This document shows, in pieces, positions 8,383 to 17,611 of a DNA stretch of 64,000 nt (positions within the stretch are counted from its first letter, which is position 1; every line of letters starts with the position of its first letter). The notes beneath the pieces were generated by a model, which was not told where the DNA came from, made no database searches, and saw nothing but the letters and a program-made list of their open reading frames with translations. This DNA comes from Tsuneonella sp. CC-YZS046 (GTDB lineage Bacteria; Pseudomonadota; Alphaproteobacteria; Sphingomonadales; Sphingomonadaceae), in the NCBI RefSeq assembly GCF_035581365.1, contig NZ_CP141590.1, positions 558,001-622,000 of the forward strand. The letters run 5' to 3'. A program made the position numbers and the translations under genes.

Positions 8383-9582
8383 ATGAACTCCTGGTGGAGC
8401 GCTATCGTGACGAAACAGGTCGATCCTTTTTCCAAAGAATATGTGGCAGATGCCTACACGCTGCTGGAAGAGTTACGTACAGAAGCGACCGTTGCGTGGA
8501 ATGAACAATATCAGACCTGGATGATCCTCGAAGATCGGGCTGCGCGCGAGATTCTTTCGATGCACAATCGCTTCGTGGTGGCAGGTACCGTTGAGGAGGA
8601 AGTATTCGGTTCCGACGCTTTTATCTGCGTGGATCAAAGAGCCAGGCATGACGCTTTTCGTGGAGTTTGGGCCCGAACTTTTGCGCCCACGGCTTTTGTT
8701 CAGCTGCGACGCGACGTTCGTGAGATGGCGCTGAATCTGATTGATCAGGTAAAAGCGGAAATTGCGGAAAAGGGCTCATGCGATGTCGTGCCCGTGCTTT
8801 GCCGGCGAATTCCATCCATGGTGATTGCACAACTCCTTGGGATTCCCGATGAGATGCTCGACAGGATATTGGCTTGGAGCGACAGGATGGGCGAGGCTGC
8901 GCTTGCGGCAGGCGATCCCAACCATCCAGCCTTCATCGCATCGGAGAAGGCGAAAGGTGAATTCGCCGATTTCTTGTTCGAAATGATCGAAATGCGGCGC
9001 CACGCACCGGGTGACGACCTGATCAGTCAGCTTGTCATTTCCGATATTGCGAAGACTGTCACGATTCAGGAAATGATGGTGAATTGTCGGCAACTGCTTT
9101 TCGCGGGAAATGAAACGACAGCGAAATGGATGGCGAATTGCCTTACCGTGCTGGGTGAGCGGCATGATATTCGCGCTACTGTGTTGGCTGACCCCAAACT
9201 TATACCGCAGACACTGGAAGAGATCATACGCTGGGATCCGGTTGCCCAGTTAATTCCGCGCATGGCGTCTGGTGAAATTTCTAGGATCGGTGACATGGAA
9301 ATTTCACCAGGAGAAAGTGTCTGGATCATGATCGCTGCCACCAATCGCGATCCTTCCAGATATGAGAATCCGCATCACCTCGATATCTATCGGGAGCAGA
9401 AGGGGCATCTGGGCTTTGGCTTCGCATTGCATAACTGTCTGGGCATTGGTTTGGCGCGTATGGAGGCCGCTGTCGCGATCGAGGCTTTTCTGGAGATGAT
9501 CGGCGATTACGAAATCATCGCTCCGACCGAACATGACATGTTCCCAGTACGCGGTCCAAAAGTCGTACGTATCGCAGTCTGA
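8383..9582 (+). CDS. Cytochrome P450
   Basis: This soluble bacterial P450 (399 aa from ATG 8383) has the I-helix oxygen-activation motif AGNETT (241-246), the K-helix E280-x-x-R283, and the haem-binding loop FGFALHNCLG with thiolate Cys352. It would hydroxylate a small organic substrate with electrons from a separate ferredoxin pair; none is encoded nearby. The start is uncertain: ATG 8383 lies downstream of a GGAGG, but GTG 8408 is also possible and the frame is open back to 8290. Base composition is more AT-rich than its neighbours, and the gene sits in an accessory block with an OYE-type reductase and an alcohol dehydrogenase, suggesting acquired catabolic function. Confidence 0.9.
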   Translation: MNSWWSAIVTKQVDPFSKEYVADAYTLLEELRTEATVAWNEQYQTWMILEDRAAREILSMHNRFVVAGTVEEEVFGSDAFICVDQRARHDAFRGVWARTFAPTAFVQLRRDVREMALNLIDQVKAEIAEKGSCDVVPVLCRRIPSMVIAQLLGIPDEMLDRILAWSDRMGEAALAAGDPNHPAFIASEKAKGEFADFLFEMIEMRRHAPGDDLISQLVISDIAKTVTIQEMMVNCRQLLFAGNETTAKWMANCLTVLGERHDIRATVLADPKLIPQTLEEIIRWDPVAQLIPRMASGEISRIGDMEISPGESVWIMIAATNRDPSRYENPHHLDIYREQKGHLGFGFALHNCLGIGLARMEAAVAIEAFLEMIGDYEIIAPTEHDMFPVRGPKVVRIAV

Positions 9583-9616
9583 TACAAATAAGAAATATAT
9601 AACTGTAATTAAGATG

Positions 9617-10405
9617 TCAGGATAAATTTCTTGAACATTGTTTCATGAAGGTTACAAAAGAACGAAAGGCATTCGTGGTCAGCTCCTGCTTGGGATAGCA
9701 GAGATAGAAGGGCGGAATATCGGAGACGCATTCAGTCAAGATCTGCTGCGCTTGCCCGCTTTTCAGATAGGGTTCGGCATAAATCATGGGAACCAGTGAG
9801 ATGCCCCATCCCGCTGTCACCGCTTCCATCGCGAGCTTGTAATCATTTACAATCAACGGCCCTTTAGGTTCAATCACGAAGAACCGGCCATCGTAGGCAT
9901 AGCGCCACGCCGCTGATTGCCCGTGTTTGGATTGCCGTACGCTCACGCACTTATGGGAGCGAAGGTCCGTATGATTTTCCAGGTTTCCGGAAGATTCCAG
10001 ATAGTCGGGTGAGGAAACGAAAATTTGCCTATGAACTTTCCCTATCTTAACTCCAATAAGGTCAAGATCTATTTGTCCTTCTGGCCTGATGGCTGCATCA
10101 AATCCATTGGCAACCATATCGATGTCGCCATCTTGAACATTTATCTCAAGAGATATCTCGGGCAATTCCTTGCTGAAAATGCCCAATATTGGTTTGAGAT
10201 GCATGTCGATGCCTAGCTGGCAGCTCTTTATGCGAATGACGCCAGAAGGCTTGTTGCGGAATTTCTCGATATTATCGACCGCATTTACCAGATCGAGCAA
10301 CGCAGGGCTCAGCCGGGCCAGCAACTCGCCGCCCGCATCGGTCAGCGCTACGCTTCGTGTGGTTCGATTGAGTAGTCGCACACCGACTCGATCCTCGAGG
10401 CTTTG
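9617..10405 (-). pseudogene. LysR-type regulator lacking the 5' part of its DNA-binding domain
   Basis: The C-terminal effector-binding domain is intact, and so is the end of the winged helix (LEDRVGVRLLNRTTRSVALTDAG). The first ~35 residues of a normal LysR helix-turn-helix are absent. Upstream of codon 36 the frame continues to an ATG at 10510, but that part is antisense to the tail of a SnoaL-like gene and has no LysR resemblance. The simplest reading is a deletion that removed the 5' ends of two divergent genes. Without its recognition helix the product should not bind DNA normally. It is convergent with the P450. Confidence 0.75.
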
Positions 10406-10564
10406 ATCACCGATGACGCACGGCCTGATTTCCGGCTTGCCTGGTGCGCTATCCTGACATTCAAAGACGGCAAGATTATCTCGGATCACAGCTATCTGAA
10501 CCATCGTCATTGGCCGGGACTTGTAAAAGTCCTGGAAGAAAATCAGGCGTTGGCATCGGCCTGA
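10406..10564 (+). pseudogene. C-terminal remnant of a SnoaL/NTF2-like protein
   Basis: Reading plus strand from about 10406 to the TGA at 10562-10564 gives a tail of the kind found at the end of NTF2/SnoaL-like enzymes, including WCAILTFKDGKIISDHSYL and HRHWPGLVKVLEE. The frame has no start codon and is closed by a TAG at 10373. The 5' two thirds of the gene are missing, replaced by the body of the LysR gene on the other strand. The junction lies somewhere between about 10400 and 10435. Family assignment rests on this short tail. Confidence 0.55.
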
Positions 10565-10630
10565 GCCCAGATCTCCGGGCCACCGTTTGCACGGTGGTCC
10601 TGGGGCATCTGGAACCGGGTCGGCAGAAAT

Positions 10631-11740
10631 CTAGATTGTGCTCAGGTCGATCACGAAGCGATATTTCACGTCACCCTTGATCATCCGGTCGAATAACTCG
10701 TCGATGTCCTGTATCGCGATCTGCTCTATTTCCGAAACTATTCCGTTTTCGGCACAGAAATCGAGCATTTCCTGCGTTTCCTTGAGGCCGCCGATCAGCG
10801 AGCCCGCAATGCTACGGCGGCCCAGGATCAGGTTGACCGCCGAAGGGCTGGGGTGCGGAGCATCCGGAACGCCGACGAGCACCAGCGTTCCATCGCGCTT
10901 CAGCAGGCTGAGATAGACGTCGAGATCGTGAGGCGATCCCACCGTGTCGAGGATCAGGTCGAGGCTCTGCTCGTAGCCGTCAAGACCGCGCTCGCCGGAT
11001 GTGAGGACTACTTCATGTGCGCCCAGTGCCAGAATGGCGTCGCGCTTGCTTTCCGATGTAGTGAAGCCGACAACATGGGCGCCCAAGGCTCGCGCCAACT
11101 TGACGGCCATATGCCCCAGCCCACCAATGCCGACCACGCCCACCCTTCGCCCTGGGCCGGCATTCCAATACCGCAAGGGGGACCATGTCGTTACCCCTGC
11201 ACACAGCAGCGGGGCGACCGCGGCAAGCTGGCTCTCAGGATGGCGGATCGCCAGGACAAAACGCTCATCCACGGTGATCGCGGTGGAATAGCCGCCATAA
11301 GTGTTCCGGTCCCCTCCTTTGACATAGCCATTGTATGTCTGGAGATAACCCTGCTCGCTTTCGCAATAGTTTTCAGCCCCTTCCCCGCAGGAGCTGCATT
11401 TGCGGCAGCTATCGACCATGCAGCCTACGCCGACGAGATCGCCGGGCTGAAATGCGGTGACCTTGCTTCCGACGGATGTGACCCGGCCAACGATTTCATG
11501 GCCGGGAACCATCGGACACATCATGCCGGGCCATTCGCCGCGCGCTGCATGGAGATCGGAATGGCACACCCCGCAATAGGCGATAGCGATCGCAACATCG
11601 TTCGGGCGGGGCGATCGCCGTTCGATCTCGATGGGCGAAAGGGGGGCTGCTGCGGCAAGAGCCGCGAAGGCTTGCGCTATTTCCCTATCCCCTGGGGCAC
11701 TCTCCTCAGCGATCCGCTGAGGCCGGACATCACTGTGCAT
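10631..11740 (-). CDS. Zinc-dependent alcohol dehydrogenase (cinnamyl-alcohol/YahK type)
   Basis: This 369-residue medium-chain dehydrogenase would interconvert alcohols and aldehydes with NAD(P). The catalytic zinc region is YCGVCHSDLH (C56) and GHE (H81-E82). The structural zinc has four cysteines, C112, C115, C118 and C126. The Rossmann motif is GIGGLGHMAVKLA. I chose ATG 11740 because it overlaps the end of the upstream OYE gene (TGA at 11732-11730) by nine bases, giving translational coupling; the frame extends further upstream only as a shadow of that gene. Together with the OYE and P450 it suggests degradation of an unsaturated alcohol or aldehyde, but the substrate is not evident. Confidence 0.9.
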   Translation of the reverse strand: MHSDVRPQRIAEESAPGDREIAQAFAALAAAAPLSPIEIERRSPRPNDVAIAIAYCGVCHSDLHAARGEWPGMMCPMVPGHEIVGRVTSVGSKVTAFQPGDLVGVGCMVDSCRKCSSCGEGAENYCESEQGYLQTYNGYVKGGDRNTYGGYSTAITVDERFVLAIRHPESQLAAVAPLLCAGVTTWSPLRYWNAGPGRRVGVVGIGGLGHMAVKLARALGAHVVGFTTSESKRDAILALGAHEVVLTSGERGLDGYEQSLDLILDTVGSPHDLDVYLSLLKRDGTLVLVGVPDAPHPSPSAVNLILGRRSIAGSLIGGLKETQEMLDFCAENGIVSEIEQIAIQDIDELFDRMIKGDVKYRFVIDLSTI

Positions 11741-13043
11741 GTTCCAGCTCCCCACGGGCTTCCCTGCGGGCGGCTTCCCGCGCATTTTCCAGATCGGCAA
11801 AGGCTTGCGGCGCCTTTTCCAGCGTAAGCTCCCAGTCGATCTCCTTGCCTTCGCCGAGATTGGTGAGCTGCACATACATCCAGGCGAGCTGGTGATTGGA
11901 TTCGAGCAGGTTGAATTCCCGGTCGTCGAGCTGGCCGATATAGGCTTCGCGATCCAGCAGCATGGTTTCCTCGATCATCGGCACTTCGCCGATCTCGCCC
12001 CGCAGCAGCTTGGCCGGAAAATCGGTGGAGGCGCAGAACGGGCGGGCGAGGCCGACCACATCGGTCGCATTCTCGGCCAATGCGCCATTCATCGCATCCA
12101 GCGTGCGGAAGCCGCCGGTAATCATCAGCGGCATATTCGCCACCGGGCGGACCCGCCGCGCATATTCCATGAAATAGGCTTCCCGGCGCAGCGTGCGCTC
12201 CGCCTTCTGGCGTGCCAGCGGCTGATCGCCGCCCATCGCCCCGATCATCGCGGGCGCATCGTAATTGCCGCCCGAGATTTCGAGCAGGTCGAGATTCTCG
12301 GCATTGAGCATCTCGATCACCGCCATGGACTGATCCATGTCGAAGCCGCCCTTGTGGAAGTCCGCCGAATTCATTTTTACCGAGACGGGAAAGTCCGGCC
12401 CCACGGCGCGGCGGATGGCGCGCAGGCTTTCGATCAGGAAGCGGGCGCGGTTTTCCAGGCTGCCGCCCCATTCGTCGTCCCGCGTGTTGCACAGCGGACT
12501 GAGGAAGGAGGACGCCATGAAGCCATGGGCAGCATGGAGCTGGACTCCGGTGAAGCCGGTTTCGCGGGCGATGGCCGCCACCTTGCCGAAACGCCCGATC
12601 AGGTCCTCGATCTCCGCCCCGGTCATTGCGCGGGGCATCCCGAAGCCTTCGGCGGGCAGGCCTTCCCGGTTGGCTGACGGGGCCATGGGATGTTCCTGCA
12701 CATCGATCGGCGTCTGGCGGCCCGGCTGGTTGATCTGCATCCACAGGTGGTTGCCGGCGGCTTGCCCGGCGGCCGCCCATTCGCGCAGCTCCGCCATCCC
12801 GCCATTATCGTCGATAACGATATTGCCGGGGCGTTCGCGGTGGGAATAATCGACCATGACATCGCCGGAAATCAGCAGGCCCGCTCCGCCTTCCGACCAG
12901 CGCCGATACAGCGTGACATTGAGCGGGGAGGCATGGCCCAGCGGGGTCGCCAGCTCTTCCTGTGTGGCCGATTTGCCGATCCGGTTGGGCAGGGTCGCGC
13001 CGCAGGGAAGATGGAGCGGTTGTCCCAGAAAGTCTGCCGTCAC
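11730..13043 (-). CDS. NADH:flavin oxidoreductase, old yellow enzyme family
   Basis: This 437-residue FMN-dependent TIM-barrel reductase would typically reduce activated C=C bonds of enones. Visible motifs are GATLPNRIGKSATQE at the N-terminus, QINQPGRQTP, the catalytic/FMN region HAAHGFMASSFLSP followed by RDDEWGGSLENRARF, and the phosphate-binding strand MITGGFRT near 330. A C-terminal extension beyond the barrel is rich in Glu and Arg. There is no C-terminal FAD domain, so it belongs with single-domain OYEs rather than dienoyl-CoA reductases. It is co-transcribed with the downstream alcohol dehydrogenase. Confidence 0.9.
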   Translation of the reverse strand: MTADFLGQPLHLPCGATLPNRIGKSATQEELATPLGHASPLNVTLYRRWSEGGAGLLISGDVMVDYSHRERPGNIVIDDNGGMAELREWAAAGQAAGNHLWMQINQPGRQTPIDVQEHPMAPSANREGLPAEGFGMPRAMTGAEIEDLIGRFGKVAAIARETGFTGVQLHAAHGFMASSFLSPLCNTRDDEWGGSLENRARFLIESLRAIRRAVGPDFPVSVKMNSADFHKGGFDMDQSMAVIEMLNAENLDLLEISGGNYDAPAMIGAMGGDQPLARQKAERTLRREAYFMEYARRVRPVANMPLMITGGFRTLDAMNGALAENATDVVGLARPFCASTDFPAKLLRGEIGEVPMIEETMLLDREAYIGQLDDREFNLLESNHQLAWMYVQLTNLGEGKEIDWELTLEKAPQAFADLENAREAARREARGELEHAQ

Positions 13044-13283
13044 GTTCGCCTCTCGCTATGGATTTCTGTGAGGAGCTTGTTTCATCCTCGATAGATCGTG
13101 GAGTTCTCACGTCTGTTCGAGAATGGCGCCCCCTCGATTTCGCAAACTATCGGCTGGAGAGCGCTTTGGACAACCGAGGTAAACCGGCAAAGCCTTTTTA
13201 GCGATGCTAATCAATGAGGGCGTCAGCCGCTTTTGCCGTGATGCGCGCAGGCGTTCACGGAAAAGCTGGGAATCGCGCTGCAA

Positions 13284-14210
13284 TCAGGTGAAGGAATCCT
13301 GCCTGTTCAGATGCTTGCGCAGATAATCTATGAACACCCTGAGCTTAGCCGGAACCCTGATGCCGGAAGGGTAATACAGCGCTAGTCCTGGAAGCTGGTT
13401 GCCCCAATCGGGCAGTATCCGCACCAGTTCGCCTCGCGCTATGCTGTCATGGACATAGCAGCTTGCGGAATAGGTTATGCCGGCTCCCTCGATCGCGCAT
13501 TCCACGGCAGCCAGCGGATCATTGGTAATGATCCGGCAATTTACCGACAGATGCACTTCCTCCGCGCCGCGCAACAGCTTCCAGCGCCGGATCTGCCCGT
13601 TGGTGCTGTAGCGAAAACCGATGCAGGAATGCTCGAGCAGTTCCTTCGGGTTATCCGGCATTCCGAATTTCGCGATATAAGCGGGTGACGCGACGAGCAA
13701 TTCCGCGATAGGCGGGCCGAGGTTGACCGCGACCATGTCGTTTTCGATCAGGTTGCCAAAGCGGATACCCGCGTCGAACCTGCCATCGACGATGTCCACC
13801 AGGCTGCTTTCGATGCTCAGGTCTATCCTGATCCTGGGGTAATTCTCGCAGAATTTGTCGATGATCGGCCGCAATATCGTGATGAACCCGGCGCGGGGGA
13901 GATTGAGCCGGAGGACACCCTGTGGCTGGTTTCCGAGCGTGGCCAGTTCTTCCGATGCGGAAACGAGGTCCCGGATGCCTGGCGCGACCCGTTCGTAGAA
14001 TTGCTCGCCCGCTTCGGTCAGATTGACGCTTCGCGTGGTTCGGCTGAACAGGGAATGGCCCAGGCGCTCTTCCAGATTGCGGATCGCCTGGCTCATGGCG
14101 GACGGGGTCACGCCGAGCCGCACGGCCGCAGGCGTGAAGCCTTTCGCTTCGGCAACGGCGATGAACATGACCAACCCTTCGAGCTGATCGCGCTTCATGC
14201 TCTGTGTCAT
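13284..14210 (-). CDS. LysR-family transcriptional regulator
   Basis: This complete 308-residue LysR has an N-terminal winged helix-turn-helix (GFTPAAVRLGVTPSAMSQAIRN, then LEERLGHSLFSRTTRSVNLTEAG) and a periplasmic-binding-protein-like effector domain. The start ATG 14210 is followed six codons later by another Met. It lies upstream of, and in the same direction as, the OYE-ADH pair with a 240-base gap, and so may regulate that block. It resembles the truncated LysR at 9617-10405 in the shared part of the helix-turn-helix, as expected within the family. Confidence 0.92.
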   Translation of the reverse strand: MTQSMKRDQLEGLVMFIAVAEAKGFTPAAVRLGVTPSAMSQAIRNLEERLGHSLFSRTTRSVNLTEAGEQFYERVAPGIRDLVSASEELATLGNQPQGVLRLNLPRAGFITILRPIIDKFCENYPRIRIDLSIESSLVDIVDGRFDAGIRFGNLIENDMVAVNLGPPIAELLVASPAYIAKFGMPDNPKELLEHSCIGFRYSTNGQIRRWKLLRGAEEVHLSVNCRIITNDPLAAVECAIEGAGITYSASCYVHDSIARGELVRILPDWGNQLPGLALYYPSGIRVPAKLRVFIDYLRKHLNRQDSFT

Positions 14211-14422
14211 CGCTGGCGTGCCCTGACTTGTAAGGAGTGCTAATAAGTCCGGGTGATAGTCCTTCCTTTATAGTCCTGTCCAATGCGATGCCGCGCTGCC
14301 CCGGCAATCCTTGCGCTTGGCAATTGCGCCGAGTTTATATTGACGATGCGAGGGTGGTCGTGGCAATCGGCACGCACATTGCGGCAAAGCAGCCTTGGCG
14401 CTGGCGATGCTTGCGATGCAAT

Positions 14423-14496
14423 GCGGGCGTAGCTCAATGGCAGAGCAGAAGCTTCCCAAGCTTACGACGAGGGTTCGATTCCCTTCGCCCGCTCCA
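14423..14496 (+). tRNA. tRNA-Gly (anticodon CCC)
   Basis: The cloverleaf is recognisable: acceptor GCGGGCG pairing with CGCCCGC, D-stem GCTC/GAGC, anticodon loop TTCCCAA with anticodon CCC, a T-arm around GGTTCGATTCC, discriminator T and an encoded CCA (14494-14496). The first pair of the anticodon stem (G-A) is a mismatch. It reads GGG glycine codons. Confidence 0.95.
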
Positions 14497-14752
14497 TCCC
14501 CGGATCAGCCATTTTTCCCGCTTTTCGCCATCGGTAAGCGCGTAACATACGCGGCAGGTTGCGGTGAGCGCCACGAATGCAGCGTTCTCTCTCTCGTCGA
14601 TCATCTGTTCGGTGATGGCCAGCGCGTGGCCAGATTGGGCAGACCGCGCTGGCCGGGATTCCCCGCTGTCGCGAAACGCGAGCTTACAATGATGGATTCC
14701 GCCGCTATTGTTGGCGGGCAGGAGGGGCGAGTCACAACTGGAGGAGTGGAAC

Positions 14753-15277
14753 ATGGCCAAAACAGCCAAATCGAAAGCTGCGTCCCGGAAGGTCGAAGGC
14801 GACGGCAACAGGCTCAACACCAGCGTGGGCAGCGATGCCCGCGAGAAGATCGCCGAAGCGCTTACCAAGGCTGTGGCCGACAGCTACACGCTGTATGCCA
14901 AGACGCTTGGGGTTCACTGGAACGTGCAAGGCCCCAACTTCTACGGCCTCCACAAGCTGACCGACGCGCAATATAATGAACTGCACCAGGCTGCGGACGC
15001 GCTTGCGGAGCGTATCCGGGCGCTGGGCAAACTTGCCCCGACCGGCAGCGAGGCCTTCCGCGCGCTGACGGTGATCGAGAACGAGGCGCCGCACAAGCCG
15101 ACCCGGGAAATGATCGCCGAACTGGTGCGAGACAATGAAGCCGTGGCGCGGCGGATGAGCGAGTTTGCCGAGCTTGCCGACGCGGCCGGCGATCTGTTCA
15201 CCCATGATATGCTGGTGGCGCGGATCGGCGTTCACGAAGAAAATGCATGGATGTTGCGGTCCAGCCTCAGCGAATAA
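14753..15277 (+). CDS. Dps-family ferritin-like DNA-protection protein (first copy)
   Basis: Dps proteins form 12-subunit shells that oxidise and store iron and protect DNA during stress. The 174-residue protein has a Lys-rich N-terminal tail, which suits DNA binding. It then has the ferroxidase-forming helices with TLYAKTLGVHWNVQGPNFYGLH near 56 and ELHQAADALAERIRALG near 82. A GGAGG ribosome site precedes ATG 14753. A second, clearly different Dps lies 2.3 kb downstream. Confidence 0.92.
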   Translation: MAKTAKSKAASRKVEGDGNRLNTSVGSDAREKIAEALTKAVADSYTLYAKTLGVHWNVQGPNFYGLHKLTDAQYNELHQAADALAERIRALGKLAPTGSEAFRALTVIENEAPHKPTREMIAELVRDNEAVARRMSEFAELADAAGDLFTHDMLVARIGVHEENAWMLRSSLSE

Positions 15278-15483
15278 GGCTTTCGGGCGCGGAGCGATGC
15301 CTGGATTCCGATAAGCGTAATCGTCGCGCAAGTCTGCCTCCGCCTATGCCGAGGCCCGCAACCCCTTTCTTCAGGGACGCGGCCTGAACGACAGGCGGAC
15401 TTGCTGCGAACGCCGCTCGGCTGCCCTGACCGGGCGACGCAAGCCCGTGGGATGATCGTCGGGATCGGAGGGCGAGTGGCGTG

Positions 15484-16674
15484 TCAGAACACCATCAGCC
15501 GGGGCGGAATGCCCAGGGCGACGCGCCCAGCATCTTCCATCATGGCGCGCTGGAAAACCAGATGCCCGCAGATCGCATTGACATCCCGCGACGCCGCTTC
15601 GAACGGAAGGGTTGCGAACAGGGCGGACCCGCCCGCCGCGCGATAGCACAGGTTCACCGCTTCCTGGCTCAACTCGGCAGCGTGGACGCAGGCCCGGCGC
15701 AGCCGCGCGCGCGTTTCCATGCTGGGCGCTTCGTCGGCCAGCGCGCAGTCCCACAATTGCTGAAACGAGTAGCGCACATTGCATCGCGCCGCGTCGATGA
15801 GCGCTTCCGCCTTGGCTACGGCATATTGGGAGAAGCCCACATCGCTGAGTTTCCCGCCGCCTGGCGTGGGTTTGGACCTCGCAAACTCGCGCAAGCCATC
15901 GACGGCCCGCCGCGCGACCCCCAGCGGAACGCCGGTCAGCGCAAAGCCGAAAAAAGTCATCGGCAGGCGGAACAGCGGCCCCGGATGACGGCTTTCCTTC
16001 CAGGGTATGCTGAAGGTGCGCTCCTTCGGCACGAAGACATCGGCCATGCTGAACTCGGTGCTGTTGGTCGCGACGAGGCCGCTGACATTCCAGCACTCAT
16101 GCACCGTGGCGAATTCCTTGGGCATGAAGGCCAGCACGGTGGCGGGAGAACCGTCTTCCTTCATCACCTGCTTGCCGTCTTCGTGAACGAAGCAGCCGCC
16201 ATATACCCATTGCGCCTGGTCTATGCCGCTGGCCCAGGCGAAACGCCCTTCGATGCGATAGCCGCCGTCAATCTTATGCGCCTTCCCCTGGGGCGCGCCG
16301 GACCCGGCCATCGCCGCGCCTGACTGGGTGAACAGCGCGCGCGCTTCGGCGGCTTCCAGGAAGCCCGAGAATATTCCCAATCCCGATCCGACGGCAAAAT
16401 TCCATCCGGCCGATGCATCGTGATAGGAAATGCGCTCCACGAAATCGAACTGGTCGATCGGGGTGATTTCAGCCCCGCCGAGATCCGCGGGAACCAGCAG
16501 GCGATAGATGTCGAGGTCGATGAAGGCTTGAGCAACCGCATCCGGCAAGCGCCGTTGCCTTGCGATTTCCGCCCGCTGCTCCTCGACAAGATTGCCGAGA
16601 TTTTCGATGCCTTCGGACAGCTTCGCCAGATAATCCTCGGTCGTCGCAGCGATCCGCTCGGGTGCCTTTGGCAT
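15484..16674 (-). CDS. Flavin-dependent monooxygenase / acyl-CoA dehydrogenase-fold protein
   Basis: This 396-residue protein has the acyl-CoA dehydrogenase fold of group D flavin monooxygenases (HsaA and HpaB-C2-like). Features are VPADLGGAEITP near 60, SAGWNFAVGSG, AGSGAPQGKA with FAWASGIDQAQW, and the C-terminal helix YRAAGGSALFATLPFEAASRD. The motifs fit a two-component hydroxylase that takes reduced flavin from a separate reductase, but no reductase is adjacent. A simple acyl-CoA dehydrogenase is less likely because its catalytic-base region is not recognisable. ATG 16674 has a GAGAGAGGA ribosome site, and the frame upstream lacks protein-like sequence. Confidence 0.75.
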   Translation of the reverse strand: MPKAPERIAATTEDYLAKLSEGIENLGNLVEEQRAEIARQRRLPDAVAQAFIDLDIYRLLVPADLGGAEITPIDQFDFVERISYHDASAGWNFAVGSGLGIFSGFLEAAEARALFTQSGAAMAGSGAPQGKAHKIDGGYRIEGRFAWASGIDQAQWVYGGCFVHEDGKQVMKEDGSPATVLAFMPKEFATVHECWNVSGLVATNSTEFSMADVFVPKERTFSIPWKESRHPGPLFRLPMTFFGFALTGVPLGVARRAVDGLREFARSKPTPGGGKLSDVGFSQYAVAKAEALIDAARCNVRYSFQQLWDCALADEAPSMETRARLRRACVHAAELSQEAVNLCYRAAGGSALFATLPFEAASRDVNAICGHLVFQRAMMEDAGRVALGIPPRLMVF

Positions 16675-16953
16675 CTGTTCCTCTCTCGTGGAAAAGTTTG
16701 ATAAGCCGTATGATATTCGGAACCGGGCCGGTAAAGCAAACCATGCGGTGCGAAATAGTGTGCTTGACCGGACGCGGGATCGACAGGCAGCCTGCAAGCC
16801 GCGCCGCCCGGCCACTTTTTACGCAGCGGAAATCCGGCGCGTTTCGCGAACCGATGGGATTGAGTGGAGCCATGCCCGTGCGCGCACGATACAACCGTGA
16901 AGGGAAATGCCCTTCGCTTGCCTCTCCTCCTATCGCGCGGCGCTGAACCGGCG

Positions 16954-17517
16954 ATGCCTGCATTCTTCCTTGCTATGCTGGCCGCCGCAATGGCCTCCTT
17001 CGGGGGGCGGGATTACAGGCTGGTGGCTCATCTTTCGTCCCGGCTGGGCGCGTCTCCGATCCTGCTGGCCATCGCCTGGTCGAGCGCGGCGGTCACCGCT
17101 GTGCTTGCCGGGCTGGCGGGCATGAGCCTGACTGCCTTGCTGGCCCCCAACGCCAAGTCCATGCTGGTGGCGATCGCGCTGGTGCTGGCCGCGGCGGAAC
17201 TGGCCTGGCCTTGGCAAGGGCGGCAGGCGGAGGAGCCGACCCGATCGTCGTTCGCCATCCTGCTGGTGCTGGTCGCAACGCAGATCGGAGATGGCGCGCG
17301 GTTCCTGATCCTGGCCATAACCATTGCGACGGGTGCGCCCTGGCTTGCGATTTTGGGCGGGGCGGTGGGCAGCGCCGTGATGCTCACCGCCGGCTGGAGC
17401 CTGGGAGCGCAGCCCGGCGCGGCGCGCCTGTTCCGCCGGATCAGGGTGGGATTGGCCGTGGCGCTCGCGCTGGCGGGGGTTGTTATCGGCCTCCTTGCCA
17501 GAGGGCTGCTGGGTTGA
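16954..17517 (+). CDS. Polytopic membrane protein, possibly TMEM165/GDT1-like
   Basis: The 187-residue hydrophobic protein has about six membrane segments arranged as two similar halves. The second half contains ATQIGDGARFLILAI, which resembles the conserved E-x-G-D-K-T motif of GDT1/UPF0016 cation transporters but lacks the Lys. The first half has SFGGRDYRLVAHLS at the equivalent place. If the assignment is right it would be a divalent-cation (Mn/Ca) exporter, which would fit its position between two Dps genes. The degenerate motifs make this tentative. The start at 16954 was chosen because the helix begins there. Confidence 0.5.
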   Translation: MPAFFLAMLAAAMASFGGRDYRLVAHLSSRLGASPILLAIAWSSAAVTAVLAGLAGMSLTALLAPNAKSMLVAIALVLAAAELAWPWQGRQAEEPTRSSFAILLVLVATQIGDGARFLILAITIATGAPWLAILGGAVGSAVMLTAGWSLGAQPGAARLFRRIRVGLAVALALAGVVIGLLARGLLG

Positions 17518-17533
17518 TCGATAAAAACGATCA
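17515..17533 (+). promoter_or_regulatory. Inverted repeat between the membrane protein and second dps
   Basis: TGATCG-ATAAAAA-CGATCA is a perfect 6-base dyad overlapping the stop codon of the membrane protein gene. It could be a weak terminator stem or an operator for the dps gene that begins 78 bases later. Confidence 0.3.
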
Positions 17534-17611
17534 TGGAAACTGCAATTTGTGTCGCAACTCGACATTCGATTAAGCGTAGAATGAACGCACAGATTCGTAA
17601 GGGGAAATACA

